DNA from: Oscillospiraceae bacterium
Lineage (GTDB): Bacteria; Bacillota; Clostridia; Oscillospirales; Acutalibacteraceae
Reading direction: 5' to 3'
Length of the DNA stretch: 64,000 nucleotides
Assembly (NCBI GenBank): GCA_015066005.1
Contig: SVPF01000007.1
Span: 1 to 64,000, forward strand
The notes beneath the pieces are model-generated. The model worked only from the letters and a program-made list of their open reading frames with translations. It made no database searches and was not told the origin of the DNA. The position numbers were made by a program, and so were the translations under genes. The first letter of the stretch is position 1, and every line of letters starts with the position of its first letter. Of the stretch, positions 16,985 to 28,736 are shown in pieces.

Positions 16985-17119
16985 TAGTTTTTTCTTTAAT
17001 TTATATGTATAAAAACAGTTGCAAAAATATGTATAATACTTTATAATAAATAGGATAAAATGAAAAAACTGTGTTGTTTTGTACGAAAGGTGGGAATAGG
17101 TGTCAAGGCACCTGTTTTT

Positions 17120-18553
17120 ATGGCTAAAGAAAAATTAGTAAAATCTATTACCTCTATGGATGAGGATTTTGCAAAATGGTATACAGACGTTTGCATCAAG
17201 GCTGAGCTTATTGATTATGCATCGGTTAAGGGCTGTATGATTATTCGTCCCTACGGCTACGCTATTTGGGAGCTTATCCAAAGCCAAATGGATGCTCGCT
17301 TTAAGGCTACAGGTCACGAAAATGTTTATATGCCGCTCTTTATTCCCGAAAGTCTTTTGCAAAAGGAAAAGGACCATGTTGAAGGCTTTGCGCCTGAGGT
17401 TGCGTGGGTAACCCACGGCGGCAGTGAGGAATTAGAGGAACGCCTTTGCGTTCGCCCCACATCTGAAACCCTTTTCTGCGACCATTTTAAAAATATAGTT
17501 CATTCTTACCGCGATTTGCCCAAGCTTTATAATCAGTGGTGCAGTGTTGTAAGATGGGAAAAGACCACACGTCCCTTCCTTCGTTCACGCGAATTTTTAT
17601 GGCAGGAGGGTCACACCCTTCACGCCACTGCTGAGGAAGCAAAGGCTGAAACTGAAAGAATGCATAAAATTTATGCCGACTTTGCTGAAGAGGTTTTAGC
17701 AATGCCGGTTGTAATGGGTAAGAAAACCGAAAAGGAACGCTTTGCAGGTGCAGAAGCTACCTACACAATTGAAGCCTTAATGCACGACGGCAAGGCGCTT
17801 CAAAGCGGCACCTCGCATTATTTCGGTGACGGTTTTTCAAAAGCGTTTGACGTTACCTTTACCGATAAGGAAAACAAAATGGTTCACCCCTTCCAGACAT
17901 CCTGGGGCACAACCACCCGCTTAATTGGTGCAGTTATTATGACCCACGGTGACGATAGCGGCCTTGTGTTACCTCCCGCAATTGCACCTATTCAGGTTGT
18001 TATTGTTCCTATCGCTTCTCATAAAGAGGGCGTGCTTGATAAATCACGCGAGGTATGCGAAGCCCTTAAAAATATCTGCCGCGTTAAGCTTGATGACAGT
18101 GAACAGTCACCCGGCTGGAAATTTGCCGAATATGAAATGAAGGGTGTTCCCCTTCGTTTAGAGCTTGGCCCCCGTGATATTGAAAACAACTGCTGTGTAA
18201 TTGCCCGCCGTGACAACGGTGAAAAGGTTACCGTTTCACTCGACGAGTTGGAAACCAAAATTCCCGAATTATTAAAGGCAGTACAGGACGGTCTTTACAA
18301 CAAGGCACTCGCTCACAGAAGTGAAGCCACCTTTGATGCGCACAACCTTGATGAAATGGTTGACATCGCAAAGAATAAGGACGGCTTTATCCGTGCAATG
18401 TGGTGCGGCGACCGTGAATGTGAGGATAAGCTTAAGGAATTAACGGGCGTAACCTCACGCTGTATTCCTTTTGAACAAGAAGAAATCAGCGACAAGTGCG
18501 TTTGCTGCGGCAAGCCTGCAAAGCATATGCTCTATTGGGGCAAGGCGTACTAA
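17120..18553 (+). CDS. proS: Prolyl-tRNA synthetase, archaeal/eukaryote-like type
   Basis: A 477-residue class II aminoacyl-tRNA synthetase that charges tRNA-Pro. It has the short architecture without the bacterial editing insertion: catalytic core (VRPTSETLF; motif 2 [22 protein letters not shown]), anticodon-binding domain from about residue 280, and a C-terminal zinc-binding domain with [13 protein letters not shown] and [18 protein letters not shown], ending in the conserved Tyr. I chose the ATG at 17120 because [11 protein letters not shown] matches the usual N-terminus; an ATG at 17060 would add 20 non-conserved residues. A small AGGTG/CACCT hairpin lies just before the chosen start. 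Confidence 0.95.
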   Translation: MAKEKLVKSITSMDEDFAKWYTDVCIKAELIDYASVKGCMIIRPYGYAIWELIQSQMDARFKATGHENVYMPLFIPESLLQKEKDHVEGFAPEVAWVTHGGSEELEERLCVRPTSETLFCDHFKNIVHSYRDLPKLYNQWCSVVRWEKTTRPFLRSREFLWQEGHTLHATAEEAKAETERMHKIYADFAEEVLAMPVVMGKKTEKERFAGAEATYTIEALMHDGKALQSGTSHYFGDGFSKAFDVTFTDKENKMVHPFQTSWGTTTRLIGAVIMTHGDDSGLVLPPAIAPIQVVIVPIASHKEGVLDKSREVCEALKNICRVKLDDSEQSPGWKFAEYEMKGVPLRLELGPRDIENNCCVIARRDNGEKVTVSLDELETKIPELLKAVQDGLYNKALAHRSEATFDAHNLDEMVDIAKNKDGFIRAMWCGDRECEDKLKELTGVTSRCIPFEQEEISDKCVCCGKPAKHMLYWGKAY

Positions 18554-18562
18554 TAAAACAAG

Positions 18563-18588
18563 AAATCCACCCATTTGGGTGGATTTTT
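18563..18588 (+). terminator. Terminator of proS
   Basis: AAATCCACCC / GGGTGGATTTTT with an ATTT loop. Confidence 0.9.
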
Positions 18589-18592
18589 GTTT

Positions 18593-18913
18593 TAGTGAAG
18601 AGTGAAGAGTGAATAGTGAAGAGTGAATAGTGAAGAGGTTAGGTGTCGCTTTGCGACGGATATAAATTGGGGGTTTATCGGGCTGATGTCCAATGCGTAA
18701 TTTGTAATGCGTAATTATTAATTATGGTAAAATCTGTGCCTCCATCTGATGAGGGAGGTGGATTTTTGCTTAGCAAAAAGACGGAGGGAGAGAATAAAAA
18801 ATCGCTATTTAAAAGGTTTCTCTCTCCCTCAGTCACTCATGCCTCGTGACAGCTCCCTCGTCAGAGGGAGCCAAAGATATAAACAATTCAACCGAGCGAT
18901 AAACTATAATTTG
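18593..18913. repeat. T1/T2 element E with module M2
   Basis: Begins with three GTGAATAGTGAAGA units and a GTCGCTTTGCGAC hairpin, then T1 (AAATTGGGGGTTTATCG at 18664), GTAATGCGTAATT units, module M2 (18738-18872, nearly identical to that of element C) and T2 (CGATAAACTATAATTTG). The fact that T1 is internal shows that elements stack or nest. Confidence 0.85.
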
Positions 18914-18927
18914 AAATTTGTATAATC

Positions 18928-18954
18928 AAAAACCGACCTTTGTGGTCGGTTTTT
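18928..18954. terminator. Terminator, probably bidirectional
   Basis: AAAAACCGACC / GGTCGGTTTTT with a TTTGT loop, 46 bases from the 3' end of the esterase gene on the minus strand. Confidence 0.8.
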
Positions 18955-18999
18955 GTTTCTGTGTGACAGTTAGGGAAAGTAAATTTGGAACGAAGGAAG

Positions 19000-20247
19000 T
19001 TAGCGCTTTTGTGTTAAAAGCCAAGGAATAAGCTGTGGCGTGTTGCCAACCCTGTCAGCGCAGTTGTGCCCCGCGCCGGGATAAATTGTAAGCTTAGCAT
19101 TTTTAGCTCCAAGTGCTATAAGATTGTCATAAAGACCTTGTGAGCCCAAGTGGTTGGTTGTAGTATCCTTATCGCCGTGGAAAAGCCAAATCGGAACATT
19201 TTTAAGTGATGCAGCTTCATTGGGGTCGCAGCCGCCCACAACGGGAATAAGGGCGGCAAACAGGTCGGGCTTCTTCATTGCTTGATACATAATTGCGGTT
19301 GCGCCCATTGAATTTCCGTAGCCGTAAATTCTGCCGGTGTCTATAGGTAATCCCGTGCAGGCTGCATCAAGCAGTTCCATAGCGGCGTCAAAATATTTAG
19401 AGGGAGTCATTTTATCCATTGGGAATATTCCCGAGCCATAAAAGCTTGGATGGAATATCCAGTTTTGACCTGACGGATGCTGAGGTGCTATTATAATAAT
19501 TTCTTCAGCATAATCGGTGGTTAAATTGGTGATAAGGGTTAAATCGGGTTTGCTTATATGCTTGCCGTCAGAGCCTACCGAGCCAAGACCGTGCATAAAA
19601 AGGAGAACAGGGTACTTTTTGGCGCTGTCAAGCTTTTTGGGCATATGTATTTGATAAGGTATATTTACATCATTCGAAGCGGAATATTTGGTAAATGTCC
19701 AACCGCCGCCGAAGAATGCGAATTCGGATGAAATTTTATTCTTAATATTAAGACCTTCGGGAATGCCAAGCTCTTTATTATCGGAATTCATATATTTTGA
19801 AATAAATTCAGCCACACCGGTTTTTATACCATGGTCGGTGTGTGCGTTAATAACAATTTTTTGGTTTATAAGCTTTATGCCATATTCATCTTGGCTTAAG
19901 GACTTTAAAAGCTCAGCCGATTCGGCGCGGTTGGTATTGCCTATAAGTATTTCGGTTTCAATGGCATCGTTTCGCGAATCGGGTTCGGGAAAAACACGTG
20001 TACTGTAAACGTTCATAAAGGCATCCTGCAAATTGAGATATGCCGATTGGCTTACAAGCTTCTCGTTATAAACAATTCTGTATACGGTGCTTTGGCCTTT
20101 TACAACATTGAATGCAATTTTGACCGTTGGGGTGGGCTTTTTAGAAGATGTGTCTGGCGTGTCGGTGCCGGTGGAGTCGTTTTTTGAACAAGCGGCAAAG
20201 GGGATGAAAAGACATAACATTAAAATGAATACCAATATTTTTTTCAT
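19000..20247 (-). CDS. Secreted alpha/beta-hydrolase esterase lipoprotein
   Basis: A 415-residue lipoprotein (lipobox IPFAAC). Residues of about 45-165 form the same N-terminal domain as in the alkaline phosphatase, with ILIGNTNRAES and a late AHTDHGIKTGVAEF. The C-terminal hydrolase resembles PHB-depolymerase/feruloyl-esterase-like peptidases: oxyanion segment FMHGLG, nucleophile Ser in YGNSMGA, acid in FHGDKDTTTNH and His in GAGHNCAD. It probably cleaves an ester in a polymer outside the cell. I chose the ATG three codons inside the GTG because MKKIL is a typical signal start and AAAGG lies 10 bases upstream. No operon partner. Confidence 0.85.
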   Translation of the reverse strand: MKKILVFILMLCLFIPFAACSKNDSTGTDTPDTSSKKPTPTVKIAFNVVKGQSTVYRIVYNEKLVSQSAYLNLQDAFMNVYSTRVFPEPDSRNDAIETEILIGNTNRAESAELLKSLSQDEYGIKLINQKIVINAHTDHGIKTGVAEFISKYMNSDNKELGIPEGLNIKNKISSEFAFFGGGWTFTKYSASNDVNIPYQIHMPKKLDSAKKYPVLLFMHGLGSVGSDGKHISKPDLTLITNLTTDYAEEIIIIAPQHPSGQNWIFHPSFYGSGIFPMDKMTPSKYFDAAMELLDAACTGLPIDTGRIYGYGNSMGATAIMYQAMKKPDLFAALIPVVGGCDPNEAASLKNVPIWLFHGDKDTTTNHLGSQGLYDNLIALGAKNAKLTIYPGAGHNCADRVGNTPQLIPWLLTQKR

Positions 20248-20359
20248 ATCGTACACAACCTTTCGCTAAAATTATATAATTTTAAGCTCATCCAGTCAAT
20301 GACATAAACTACTTTATAAATTTGTATGTAATATTTCTGATTAAAATTAAAAAAATTGC

Positions 20360-20388
20360 TTGACTTATGGGAAATTTTGTATTATACT
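20360..20388 (+). promoter_or_regulatory. rpoBC promoter
   Basis: TTGACT, 17-bp spacer, TATACT (20383-20388). The leader of about 155 nt has no open frame that I can support. Confidence 0.75.
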
Positions 20389-20499
20389 TGTAAATTACTA
20401 GTAAAGATGGGGGAATGTGCGCCGATTGAGAAAAAATGCAAATTTTTCACGAAATCGGTGTATTTTATTTTTTCCACAAGATGTACCATTTTAAAGGCG

Positions 20500-20540
20500 T
20501 TTACGGCACTAAATGTGGCCGTAAAATATATGGAGGAGTG
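20500..20540 (+). promoter_or_regulatory. rpoB leader hairpin and ribosome site
   Basis: TTTACGGC (20500-20507) pairs with GCCGTAAA (20518-20525) in a perfect 8-bp stem; GGAGGAGTG (20532-20540) is the ribosome site, 11 bases before ATG. The hairpin lies where a translational or RNA-polymerase feedback control could act (inference). Confidence 0.5.
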
Positions 20541-20551
20541 ATTACAAACCT

Positions 20552-23500
20552 ATGAATTCAACTTCAATGGTTAAACCCACCAAGCTGGGCAAAAACGAAA
20601 GAATGACTTTTTCAAAAATTAACGAAGTCATCGATATGCCTAACCTTATCGAAATCCAGAAGGATTCGTATAAGTGGTTCGTTGAAGAGGGTCTTAAGGA
20701 AGTTTTCAGGGACATGTCTGCCATTACCGACTATAGCGGCAACCTTGAACTAAGTTTTGTTGACTACCGTCTTGACGAAAAACCGAAGTATGATGTAACC
20801 GAATGTAAGGTAAGAGATGCAACATACGCAGCACCCTTGCGCGTAACTGCACGTCTTATCAACCATGAAACCGGCGAAATCAAGGAAAGCGAAGTTTCAA
20901 TGGGCGATTTCCCCATTATGACTGAATCGGGCACCTTTGTTATTAACGGTGCGGAGCGTGCTATTGTTTCACAGCTTGTTCGTTCACCCGGCGCTTATTA
21001 TGATGTAAAAATTGAAGAAAAAACCGGTAAGAGGCTATATTCCTCCACCATCATTCCTAACCGCGGTGCATGGCTTGAATATGAAACCGCTGTTAATGAT
21101 GTGCTTTATGTTCGTATTGACAAAAACCGCAAGCTTCCCATTACCACCTTTATCCGTTCGTTAGGTCTTGGCACCAACGAACAAATTCGTGAGCTTTTCG
21201 GTGACGATGCGCGCTTAGAAGCAACCCTCGCTGCTGATGATACCAAGTCGGTAGAGGAGGCATTGGTTGAGGTTTATAAAAAGCTTCGCCCCAGTGAGCC
21301 CGTAACAGTTGAAGGCGCTCAAAGCTATGTTAATCAATTATTCTTTGATCCCCACCGTTATGATATTTCACGTGTGGGCCGTTACAAGTACAATAAAAAG
21401 CTTTCAATTGGCGCACGCATCAAGGATGCTGTGTTAGCTCAGCCCGTTTTTGACCCCTTGACAGGTGAAATTTTGGCCGAGGCCGAAACCGTTGTTTCTA
21501 AGGAATTGGCTGAAACCATTGAAAGAAAGGGCGTAAACGCCGCTTACATCAAGGTTATGGATAATGAGGGCAACGAAAGCATTGTCAAGGTGCTTTCTAA
21601 CGGTATGGTAAATCTTTGTGATTTTACCCCCTTCACCGAAGAAGAGCTTGAAGAGCTTAAGACACTTGGCATAAACGAACAGGTGTCATTCTCGGTTCTC
21701 AAAGCACTTGTTGAAGCTAATGAAGACAAGGAAGCTTTGAAGGAAGCAATTCTTGCAAATGCTGATGACCTTATTCCGAAATCTATTTGTCTTGATGATA
21801 TTTTTGCATCAGTCAGCTATTTCCTCGGTCTTCCGCATAATGTCGGTTCTATTGACGATATTGACCACCTTGGCAACCGTCGCATTCGTTCAGTCGGTGA
21901 GCTTTTGCAGAACCAGTTCCGCATTGGTATCTCCCGTATGGAGCGTGTCGTTCGTGATAAGATGACCCTTCAGTCAGGCGAGCCCGATGCTATTACCCCC
22001 CAATCTTTAATCAATATTCGTCCTGTTGTGGCAGCTATTAAGGAATTCTTCGGTTCCTCACCGCTTTCACAGTTTATGGACCAGACAAACCCACTTTCCG
22101 AGCTTACACACAAGCGCCGTTTATCAGCGCTCGGCCCAGGTGGTCTTTCACGTGACCGTGCATCCTTCGAGGTTCGTGACGTTCACTATACACATTACGG
22201 CCGTATGTGTCCTATAGAAACTCCTGAAGGTCCTAACATTGGTCTTATTTCTTATCTTGCAACCTTTGCTAAGATTAATGAATACGGCTTTATTGAAACA
22301 CCCTTCCGCAAGGTTGAAAACGGCAAGGTGTTGAATGAGGTTCAGTATATGACCGCTGATGAAGAGGATGATTATGTAGTAGCGCAGGCAAATGAGCCCT
22401 TGGATGAAGAAGGCCATTTCATCAATAGAAAGGTTAATGCCCGTTACCGCGACGGCTTCCAAGAGGTTGAAGCAAGCCGTGCTGATTTCATGGACGTTTC
22501 GCCTAAGATGGTTGTTTCTGTTGCAACTGCGATGATTCCCTTCCTTGAAAACGACGATACCAACCGTGCGCTCATGGGTTCAAACATGCAGAAGCAGGCC
22601 GTTCCGCTGTTAAAGCCTGAAAACCCCTTCGTAGCAACCGGTATGGAATATAAGGCAGCAGTTGACTCGGGTGTAGTTGTTCTTGCAAAGCGCGCCGGTG
22701 TTGTTACCTATGTTGATGCCAACATCATTAAGATTCGTGCAAAGAACGGCGAAATTGACGAATACGAGCTTATTAAGTTCCTTCGTTCAAACCACGGCAC
22801 CTGCATTAACCAAAAGCCTGTTGTAGCTGTTGGTGAAGAAATTGTTGAAAAACAGGTTATTGCTGACGGCCCCGCAACCTCTAACGGTGAAATTTCTCTT
22901 GGCCGTAATGCCCTTATCGGCTTTATGACCTGGGAAGGCTATAACTATGAAGACGCTGTTTTAATTAACGAGCGTTTAGTTCGTGATGATATTTACACCT
23001 CAATTCATATTGAAGAATATGAAATTGAATGCCGTGACACCAAGCTTGGACCGGAAGAAATTACCCGTGATATTCCCAACGTTGGTGAGGATGCACTTAA
23101 AGACCTTGACGAGCGCGGTATCATCCGCATCGGTGCTGAGGTTACCTCAGGTGACATTCTTGTAGGTAAGGTTACACCTAAGGGTGAAACCGAGCTTACC
23201 GCTGAAGAAAGACTTTTACGCGCTATCTTCGGTGAAAAGGCACGCGAGGTTCGTGATACCTCTCTCCGTGTACCTCACGGTGAATACGGTACAATTGTTG
23301 ATGTTAAGGTGTTCGACCGCAGCAATTCTTCCGAACTCAGCCCCGGTGTTAACCTTGTGGTTCGCTGCTACATCGCACAGAAGCGTAAGATTTCTGTCGG
23401 CGATAAGATGGCAGGCCGCCACGGTAACAAGGGTGTTGTTTCCCGCATTTTACCCAGTGAAGATATGCCCTTCTTACCTGACGGTACTCCTTTGGATATC

Positions 23501-24334
23501 GTGCTCAACCCGTTGGGCGTTCCTTCACGTATGAATATCGGTCAGGTGCTTGAGGTTCACCTCGGCTATGCCGCAAAGGCGCTTGGCTGGCATATTTGCA
23601 CACCTGTATTCGACGGTGCGCACGAGCAAGACATTCGTGATTGCTTTCAGCTTGCTGAGGATGCAACCAAGAACGGCGAATATCCGTATAAGGATACTGC
23701 CGCACTTGACTTCTCTCGTATCCCCTTAACACAGGATGCAAAAACTCAGCTTTACGACGGTCGTACAGGCGAACCCTTTGATAACCCTGTAACCGTTGGT
23801 TATATGTATTATCTTAAGCTTCACCACCTCGTTGATGATAAGATTCACGCTCGTTCAACCGGTCCTTACTCACTTGTAACTCAGCAGCCTCTTGGCGGTA
23901 AAGCCCAGTTCGGTGGTCAGCGTTTCGGTGAAATGGAAGTTTGGGCACTTGAAGCTTACGGTGCAGCTTATACACTACAGGAAATCTTAACAGTTAAGTC
24001 TGACGATGTTGTCGGCCGTGTTAAGACCTATGAATCAATCGTTAAGGGACAAAACATTCCCAAGCCCGGTGTGCCTGAATCATTCCGCGTTCTTATTAAG
24101 GAATTACAGTCACTTGGTCTGGATGTTAAGGTTCTTGACAAATACGATGAAGAGATCGATTTAAAACAAACCTTTGAAGAGGATGAGGAAATCGGTCTTG
24201 GAACACCGGCAATTCCCGAAAACTTTGAGTTTGATGAAAAGTATATTGCCGAAGATTTAGATGATGCCGGATTTGGTCTTGAGGACGAGAACGGCGAAGC
24301 AATTACAGATTCTGACGAATCTGACGAAATTTAA
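20552..24334 (+). CDS. rpoB: RNA polymerase beta subunit
   Basis: A 1260-residue beta subunit, normal for Clostridia. Landmarks are the rifampicin-binding cluster ([33 protein letters not shown], wild-type at the main resistance positions D, H, R and S), the GPNIGLI segment, [21 protein letters not shown] and the C-terminal [24 protein letters not shown] clamp. The tail is acidic ([16 protein letters not shown]). It is transcribed with rpoC (14-base gap). The usual upstream neighbours rplJ-rplL are absent; a secreted esterase gene on the other strand lies there, so rpoBC has its own promoter. Confidence 0.99.
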   Translation: MNSTSMVKPTKLGKNERMTFSKINEVIDMPNLIEIQKDSYKWFVEEGLKEVFRDMSAITDYSGNLELSFVDYRLDEKPKYDVTECKVRDATYAAPLRVTARLINHETGEIKESEVSMGDFPIMTESGTFVINGAERAIVSQLVRSPGAYYDVKIEEKTGKRLYSSTIIPNRGAWLEYETAVNDVLYVRIDKNRKLPITTFIRSLGLGTNEQIRELFGDDARLEATLAADDTKSVEEALVEVYKKLRPSEPVTVEGAQSYVNQLFFDPHRYDISRVGRYKYNKKLSIGARIKDAVLAQPVFDPLTGEILAEAETVVSKELAETIERKGVNAAYIKVMDNEGNESIVKVLSNGMVNLCDFTPFTEEELEELKTLGINEQVSFSVLKALVEANEDKEALKEAILANADDLIPKSICLDDIFASVSYFLGLPHNVGSIDDIDHLGNRRIRSVGELLQNQFRIGISRMERVVRDKMTLQSGEPDAITPQSLINIRPVVAAIKEFFGSSPLSQFMDQTNPLSELTHKRRLSALGPGGLSRDRASFEVRDVHYTHYGRMCPIETPEGPNIGLISYLATFAKINEYGFIETPFRKVENGKVLNEVQYMTADEEDDYVVAQANEPLDEEGHFINRKVNARYRDGFQEVEASRADFMDVSPKMVVSVATAMIPFLENDDTNRALMGSNMQKQAVPLLKPENPFVATGMEYKAAVDSGVVVLAKRAGVVTYVDANIIKIRAKNGEIDEYELIKFLRSNHGTCINQKPVVAVGEEIVEKQVIADGPATSNGEISLGRNALIGFMTWEGYNYEDAVLINERLVRDDIYTSIHIEEYEIECRDTKLGPEEITRDIPNVGEDALKDLDERGIIRIGAEVTSGDILVGKVTPKGETELTAEERLLRAIFGEKAREVRDTSLRVPHGEYGTIVDVKVFDRSNSSELSPGVNLVVRCYIAQKRKISVGDKMAGRHGNKGVVSRILPSEDMPFLPDGTPLDIVLNPLGVPSRMNIGQVLEVHLGYAAKALGWHICTPVFDGAHEQDIRDCFQLAEDATKNGEYPYKDTAALDFSRIPLTQDAKTQLYDGRTGEPFDNPVTVGYMYYLKLHHLVDDKIHARSTGPYSLVTQQPLGGKAQFGGQRFGEMEVWALEAYGAAYTLQEILTVKSDDVVGRVKTYESIVKGQNIPKPGVPESFRVLIKELQSLGLDVKVLDKYDEEIDLKQTFEEDEEIGLGTPAIPENFEFDEKYIAEDLDDAGFGLEDENGEAITDSDESDEI

Positions 24335-24348
24335 GGAGGGGCAATATA

Positions 24349-27300
24349 ATGGCAGATATTGAATTTGAATCCATAAAAATAGGACTTGCGTCTCCCGAAC
24401 AAATCAGAAGCTGGTCATACGGTGAGGTTACCAAACCTGAAACCATTAACTACCGTACTTTAAAGCCTGAACAGGGCGGTCTTTTCTGCGAACGCATTTT
24501 TGGACCACAAAAGGACTGGGAATGCCATTGCGGTAAGTACAAGCGTATTCGTTATAAGGGCAAGGTTTGCGAACGCTGCGGTGTTGAAGTAACCAAAGCA
24601 AAGGTTCGCCGCGAGCGTATGGGCTCTATCGAGCTTGCCGCCCCCGTTTCACACATTTGGTATTTTAAAACTATTCCTTCCCGTATGGGCGCTGTTTTGG
24701 AAATTGGCCAAAAGGATCTTGAACAGGTGCTTTATTTCTCAAAGTACATTGTTATTGATCCGGGCTCAACTCCCCTTGAAAAGAAGCAGCTCCTTACCGA
24801 AAAGCAGTATCAGGATATACGCGAAAAGTATTATAATGATACAAAATTCCGTGCAGGAATGGGCGCTGAAGCCATTAAGGAACTTCTTCAAGAGATTGAT
24901 CTTGAAAAAACCTGTGCAGAGCTTCGCGCTGAGCTTGAGGATACTAACGGTCAGAAGCGCGCCCGCATTTTAAAGCGCCTTGAGGTTTTAGAAGCCTTCA
25001 AGCAGTCAGGCAACCGTCCTGAATGGATGATTATGGACGTTATTCCCGTAATTCCGCCCGATCTTCGTCCTATGGTACAGCTCGACGGTGGCCGCTTTGC
25101 AACAAGTGACCTTAATGACCTTTACAGACGTGTTATTAACCGTAACAATCGTCTTAAGAGACTTTTAGAGCTCCACGCACCTGACATTATCGTTCGCAAT
25201 GAAAAGAGAATGCTTCAGGAAGCGGTTGATGCTCTTATTGATAATGGCCGCCGCGGCAAGCCCGTAACAGGCCCCAATAATCGTGCGCTCAAGTCACTTT
25301 CTGATATGCTTAAGGGTAAGCAGGGCCGTTTCCGTCAAAACCTTCTTGGTAAGCGTGTTGACTATTCGGGCCGTTCGGTTATCGTTGTAGGTCCTGAGCT
25401 TAAAATGTATCAGTGCGGTCTTCCTAAGGAAATGGCACTTGAACTCTTTAAGCCATTCGTAATGAAGCGCCTTGTTGAAATTAAGGCTGTTACCAGCATT
25501 AAGACCGCCAGAAAGATGGTTGACCGCGCTTCTGCTGAGGTTTGGGACGCTTTGGAATTGGTTATTAAAGAACATCCCGTTCTTCTTAACCGTGCGCCTA
25601 CACTTCACCGCCTTGGTATACAGGCGTTCGAGCCTGTTTTGGTTGAGGGTAAGGCACTTAAGCTTCATCCCCTTGTATGTACCGCATACAACGCCGACTT
25701 CGACGGCGACCAGATGGCTGTTCACGTACCCCTTTCGGCTGAGGCTCAGGCTGAAGCACGCTTCCTTATGCTTGCAGCTAACAACTTGCTTAAGCCTTCT
25801 GACGGTAAGCCTGTTGCCGTTCCTACACAGGACATGGTTCTCGGTTCTTACTATTTAACTCTTGTTAAGGCTGATGAAATGGGCGCTAACAAGGTGTTTA
25901 GGGATAAAGATGAAGCCATTATGGCTTATAACGACGGTATTGTTGGTCTTCACGCACCTATCCGTGTTCGTATGACCAACGCAAACGGCGAACAGAAGCT
26001 TGTTTGGTGTACTGTTGGTTTCATTATCTTTAACGAATCTATTCCGCAGGATTTAGGCTTTGTTGACAGAACAAATCCCGAAACTGCATTTAACCTTGAA
26101 TGGTCCTTCAAGCTTAAGGACCCCGACAAGAAGTTTATCGAAAGCAATGACGACATTATTCAAAATAAGGTTGGCAAAAAGCAATTAGGTAAAATTATTG
26201 ATAGGTGCATTGAAGCACACGGCACAAGTGAATCTGCAATCGTTCTTGATAATATTAAGTCAACCGGCTTTAAGTATTCTACAAAGGGTGCGGTTACCGT
26301 TGCAGTTATCGACGCTGTAATTCCTCCCGCAAAGAAGGAAATTCTTGCCGCCGCTGAAGAGCAAATTGACAAGGTTACAAAGAATTACCGTCGCGGTCTT
26401 ATCAACGATGACGAACGCAGCCGTCACATTATTGAAATTTGGAACAAGGCTACCGAGGATGTCGGTGATGCGCTTAAGGGCAACCTTGATGAATTCAACC
26501 CCATCTTTATGATGGCTGACTCGGGTGCCCGTGGTTCTATGAGCCAGATTCGTCAGCTTGCAGGTATGCGTGGTCTTATTGCCAATACTGCAGGTAAGGT
26601 TATTGAAGTTCCGATTCGCGCCAATTACCGTGAAGGTCTTAACGTACTTGAATACTTCATTTCTTCCCGTGGTGCCCGTAAGGGTCTTGCCGATACTGCG
26701 CTTCGTACTGCTGACTCGGGTTATCTTACCCGTCGTCTTGTTGACGTTGCTCAGGACGTTATCGTTCGTGAGGACGACTGCGGCACTGATGAGGGTCTTG
26801 TAATTACCGATATTAAGGATGGCAATCACGTGCTTGAAACACTTCAGGAACGTCTTGAAGGCCGTTACCTTATGGAGCCTGCAATTCATCCCGAAACCGG
26901 TGAGGTTATCTGGGGTACCGATGCTCTTGTTACCGCTGCCGGTGCAAAGGCTATTGTTGATGCAGGTATAACCAGTGCTAAAATTCGTTCAGTGCTTACT
27001 TGCCACAGCCACCACGGCGTATGTAAGAAGTGCTACGGTAAAAACCTTGCAACCGCTAAAGAGGTTACCACAGGCGAAGCAGTTGGTATTGTTGCTGCTC
27101 AGTCTATCGGTGAACCCGGTACACAGCTTACCATGCGTACCTTCCATACCGGTGGTGTTGCAGGCGTTGCCGACGTTACACAGGGTCTTCCCCGTGTTGA
27201 AGAGCTTTTCGAAGCACGCAGACCTAAGGCTTGCGGTCTTATCGCTAAGATTGACGGTCAGGTTCGTCTTGTTGAAGAAAAGCGCAGTAATGTTATCGTT

Positions 27301-27981
27301 ATTACTAACGACGACCTTAAAACCGAAGAAAAGGTTACAATTCCTTACGGCGTACATCCGCTCGTTAACGACGGTGATTACGTTAAGGCAGGCGACCTTT
27401 TAATTCCCGGTGCTAAGTATCCGCAGGATATTTTGGAGGCTCAGGGTCCTGAAGCTGTTCAGGAATACATCATTGCAGAAATTCAAAACGCTTACCGCAC
27501 ACAAGGTGTTGACATCAACGATAAGCACATTGAAATTATTATCCGCCAAATGATGAAGAAGCTCCGTATTGAAGATGCAGGCTCAACCCAGCTTATTCAA
27601 AATGCAACCTACGAATATAAGGAAATTGAGGCCGCAAACGCTGAAATTCAGGCAAGAATTGATGCCGGCGAGGAGGGTCTTACAAAGGCTACCTTCAAAG
27701 CAACCCTTTTGGGTATTACAAAGGCATCCTTGGCAACCGAATCCTTCTTATCAGCTGCTTCCTTCCAGGAAACCACCCGTGTTCTTACCGAAGCCGCTAT
27801 TAAGGGTAAGGTTGATCCGCTCTTTGGTCTTAAGGAAAATGTTATTATCGGTAAGCTTGTGCCTGCAGGTACAGGTATGAAGTGCGAAGAAATCAATCCT
27901 GCCGCTTATGAAGCAGAGGATGTTGAAGAACTTGCTGAAGAAGTTAATGCCGATATGGTAACTGCTTCTGTTGAAGAATAA
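24349..27981 (+). CDS. rpoC: RNA polymerase beta' subunit
   Basis: A 1210-residue beta' subunit. The N-terminal zinc ribbon reads CHCG...CERCG (about residues 58-77). The catalytic magnesium loop is [12 protein letters not shown] (about 448-459). The second zinc site uses Cys in DDCGTDEG and [13 protein letters not shown]. The trigger loop region is near [18 protein letters not shown]. The ribosome site AAGGAGGGG lies in the gap after rpoB. A strong terminator follows directly, so the str operon is not part of this transcript. Confidence 0.99.
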   Translation: MADIEFESIKIGLASPEQIRSWSYGEVTKPETINYRTLKPEQGGLFCERIFGPQKDWECHCGKYKRIRYKGKVCERCGVEVTKAKVRRERMGSIELAAPVSHIWYFKTIPSRMGAVLEIGQKDLEQVLYFSKYIVIDPGSTPLEKKQLLTEKQYQDIREKYYNDTKFRAGMGAEAIKELLQEIDLEKTCAELRAELEDTNGQKRARILKRLEVLEAFKQSGNRPEWMIMDVIPVIPPDLRPMVQLDGGRFATSDLNDLYRRVINRNNRLKRLLELHAPDIIVRNEKRMLQEAVDALIDNGRRGKPVTGPNNRALKSLSDMLKGKQGRFRQNLLGKRVDYSGRSVIVVGPELKMYQCGLPKEMALELFKPFVMKRLVEIKAVTSIKTARKMVDRASAEVWDALELVIKEHPVLLNRAPTLHRLGIQAFEPVLVEGKALKLHPLVCTAYNADFDGDQMAVHVPLSAEAQAEARFLMLAANNLLKPSDGKPVAVPTQDMVLGSYYLTLVKADEMGANKVFRDKDEAIMAYNDGIVGLHAPIRVRMTNANGEQKLVWCTVGFIIFNESIPQDLGFVDRTNPETAFNLEWSFKLKDPDKKFIESNDDIIQNKVGKKQLGKIIDRCIEAHGTSESAIVLDNIKSTGFKYSTKGAVTVAVIDAVIPPAKKEILAAAEEQIDKVTKNYRRGLINDDERSRHIIEIWNKATEDVGDALKGNLDEFNPIFMMADSGARGSMSQIRQLAGMRGLIANTAGKVIEVPIRANYREGLNVLEYFISSRGARKGLADTALRTADSGYLTRRLVDVAQDVIVREDDCGTDEGLVITDIKDGNHVLETLQERLEGRYLMEPAIHPETGEVIWGTDALVTAAGAKAIVDAGITSAKIRSVLTCHSHHGVCKKCYGKNLATAKEVTTGEAVGIVAAQSIGEPGTQLTMRTFHTGGVAGVADVTQGLPRVEELFEARRPKACGLIAKIDGQVRLVEEKRSNVIVITNDDLKTEEKVTIPYGVHPLVNDGDYVKAGDLLIPGAKYPQDILEAQGPEAVQEYIIAEIQNAYRTQGVDINDKHIEIIIRQMMKKLRIEDAGSTQLIQNATYEYKEIEAANAEIQARIDAGEEGLTKATFKATLLGITKASLATESFLSAASFQETTRVLTEAAIKGKVDPLFGLKENVIIGKLVPAGTGMKCEEINPAAYEAEDVEELAEEVNADMVTASVEE

Positions 27982-27988
27982 TAAAACT

Positions 27989-28016
27989 AAAAACCACCTC
28001 AAACGAGGTGGTTTTT
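27989..28016 (+). terminator. Terminator of rpoBC
   Basis: AAAAACCACCTC / GAGGTGGTTTTT with an AAAC loop. Confidence 0.92.
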
Positions 28017-28020
28017 GTTT

Positions 28021-28221
28021 TAGTGAAGAGTGAAAAGTGAATAGTGAAGAGGTAAGGTGTCGCTTCGCGACGGATTAAAATTGATGATTTTATTAATTTA
28101 ATTGCATATTCGTAGGGGCGATTCACGAATCGCCCGCCTGTACATAGCTGTAATTTTCGGACAATTCGTGAATTGTCCCTACGATGTGCCCACAATTTAA
28201 CTAAGCGATAAACTATAATTT
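28021..28221. repeat. T2-ended element F (left end lacking T1)
   Basis: Starts with GTGAAGAGTGAAAAGTGAATAG and a GTCGCTTCGCGAC hairpin; GGGGCGATTC/GAATCGCCC and GGACAATTC/GAATTGTCC hairpins match element B. It ends in CGATAAACTATAATTTG, which overlaps and encodes the C-terminus of the SLOG gene on the other strand. Confidence 0.8.
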
Positions 28222-28643
28222 GAAAGATTGATTATTTTTAAATTTTTCTTTTGTGCGTATTCAAAGGTTTTAATTGCGTTACCCCAACCGTGATTTATAT
28301 AACAAACCGCAATATCAGAACAATTAACCATATATTTATTACGATTAGGAATAGCGGCCTTAAAGTGATATTTTTCAAAGCCTTCGGGGAAAATTATTTC
28401 ATCGAAAATATCCTTATTAAATATATTAAAGGTAAGGTAGGGAATGACTAAAACATTCTTTATTTGTGGAAATGTGTTTTTAAGTTTAAAAACGGCTAAT
28501 GCACATTTGCGGTCAAAACCACCTTGCCCACCATTTAAGAAAACGGTAACTCCATTATTTATACATTTTATTATAGTATTTATCAATTGCTCATCTGATA
28601 AACCATAACATTCATTGTGACCAATAAATACTGCTGTTTTCAT
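28197..28643 (-). CDS. SLOG-family (DUF1273-like) nucleotide-binding protein
   Basis: A 148-residue Rossmann-type protein of the SLOG superfamily. The start KTAVFIGHNECYGL, the FLNGGQGGFDRKCALAV loop (G-G-x-x-G-F-D) and the NCSDIAVCYINHGWGNAIKTFEYAQKK end are typical. SLOG proteins bind nucleotide-derived ligands and occur in stress, DNA-uptake and defence contexts; the ligand here is unknown. The last seven codons (NYSLSLS) and the stop are read from the T2 end of element F, so an element has replaced or trimmed the original 3' end. It is divergent from an XRE regulator with shared palindromes. Confidence 0.8.
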   Translation of the reverse strand: MKTAVFIGHNECYGLSDEQLINTIIKCINNGVTVFLNGGQGGFDRKCALAVFKLKNTFPQIKNVLVIPYLTFNIFNKDIFDEIIFPEGFEKYHFKAAIPNRNKYMVNCSDIAVCYINHGWGNAIKTFEYAQKKNLKIINLSNYSLSLS

Positions 28644-28657
28644 ATTTTAAACTCCTT

Positions 28658-28725
28658 GTCCTACCGATAGGACATAATTTACTTAAATATAGTATAAACT
28701 ATTTTTGTCCTAAATCAAGACAAAA
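28658..28725. promoter_or_regulatory. Palindromic operators between SLOG and XRE genes
   Basis: GTCCTACCGATAGGAC (28658-28673) is a 6-bp-arm palindrome; TTTGTC and GACAAA flank CTAAATCAA near 28703-28725. GTCCTA recurs in both. They probably bind the divergent XRE protein and control both genes. Confidence 0.6.
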
Positions 28726-28736
28726 GAGATGAAAAT

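Noticed and set aside
17019..17037. TTGCAA and TATAAT as the proS promoter
   Set aside because: They are only 7 bases apart, too close for sigma-A; the true promoter is not clear.
22148..22462. Antisense open frames inside rpoB and rpoC
   Set aside because: They are shadows of strongly biased coding sequence, with no ribosome sites and low-complexity proteins.
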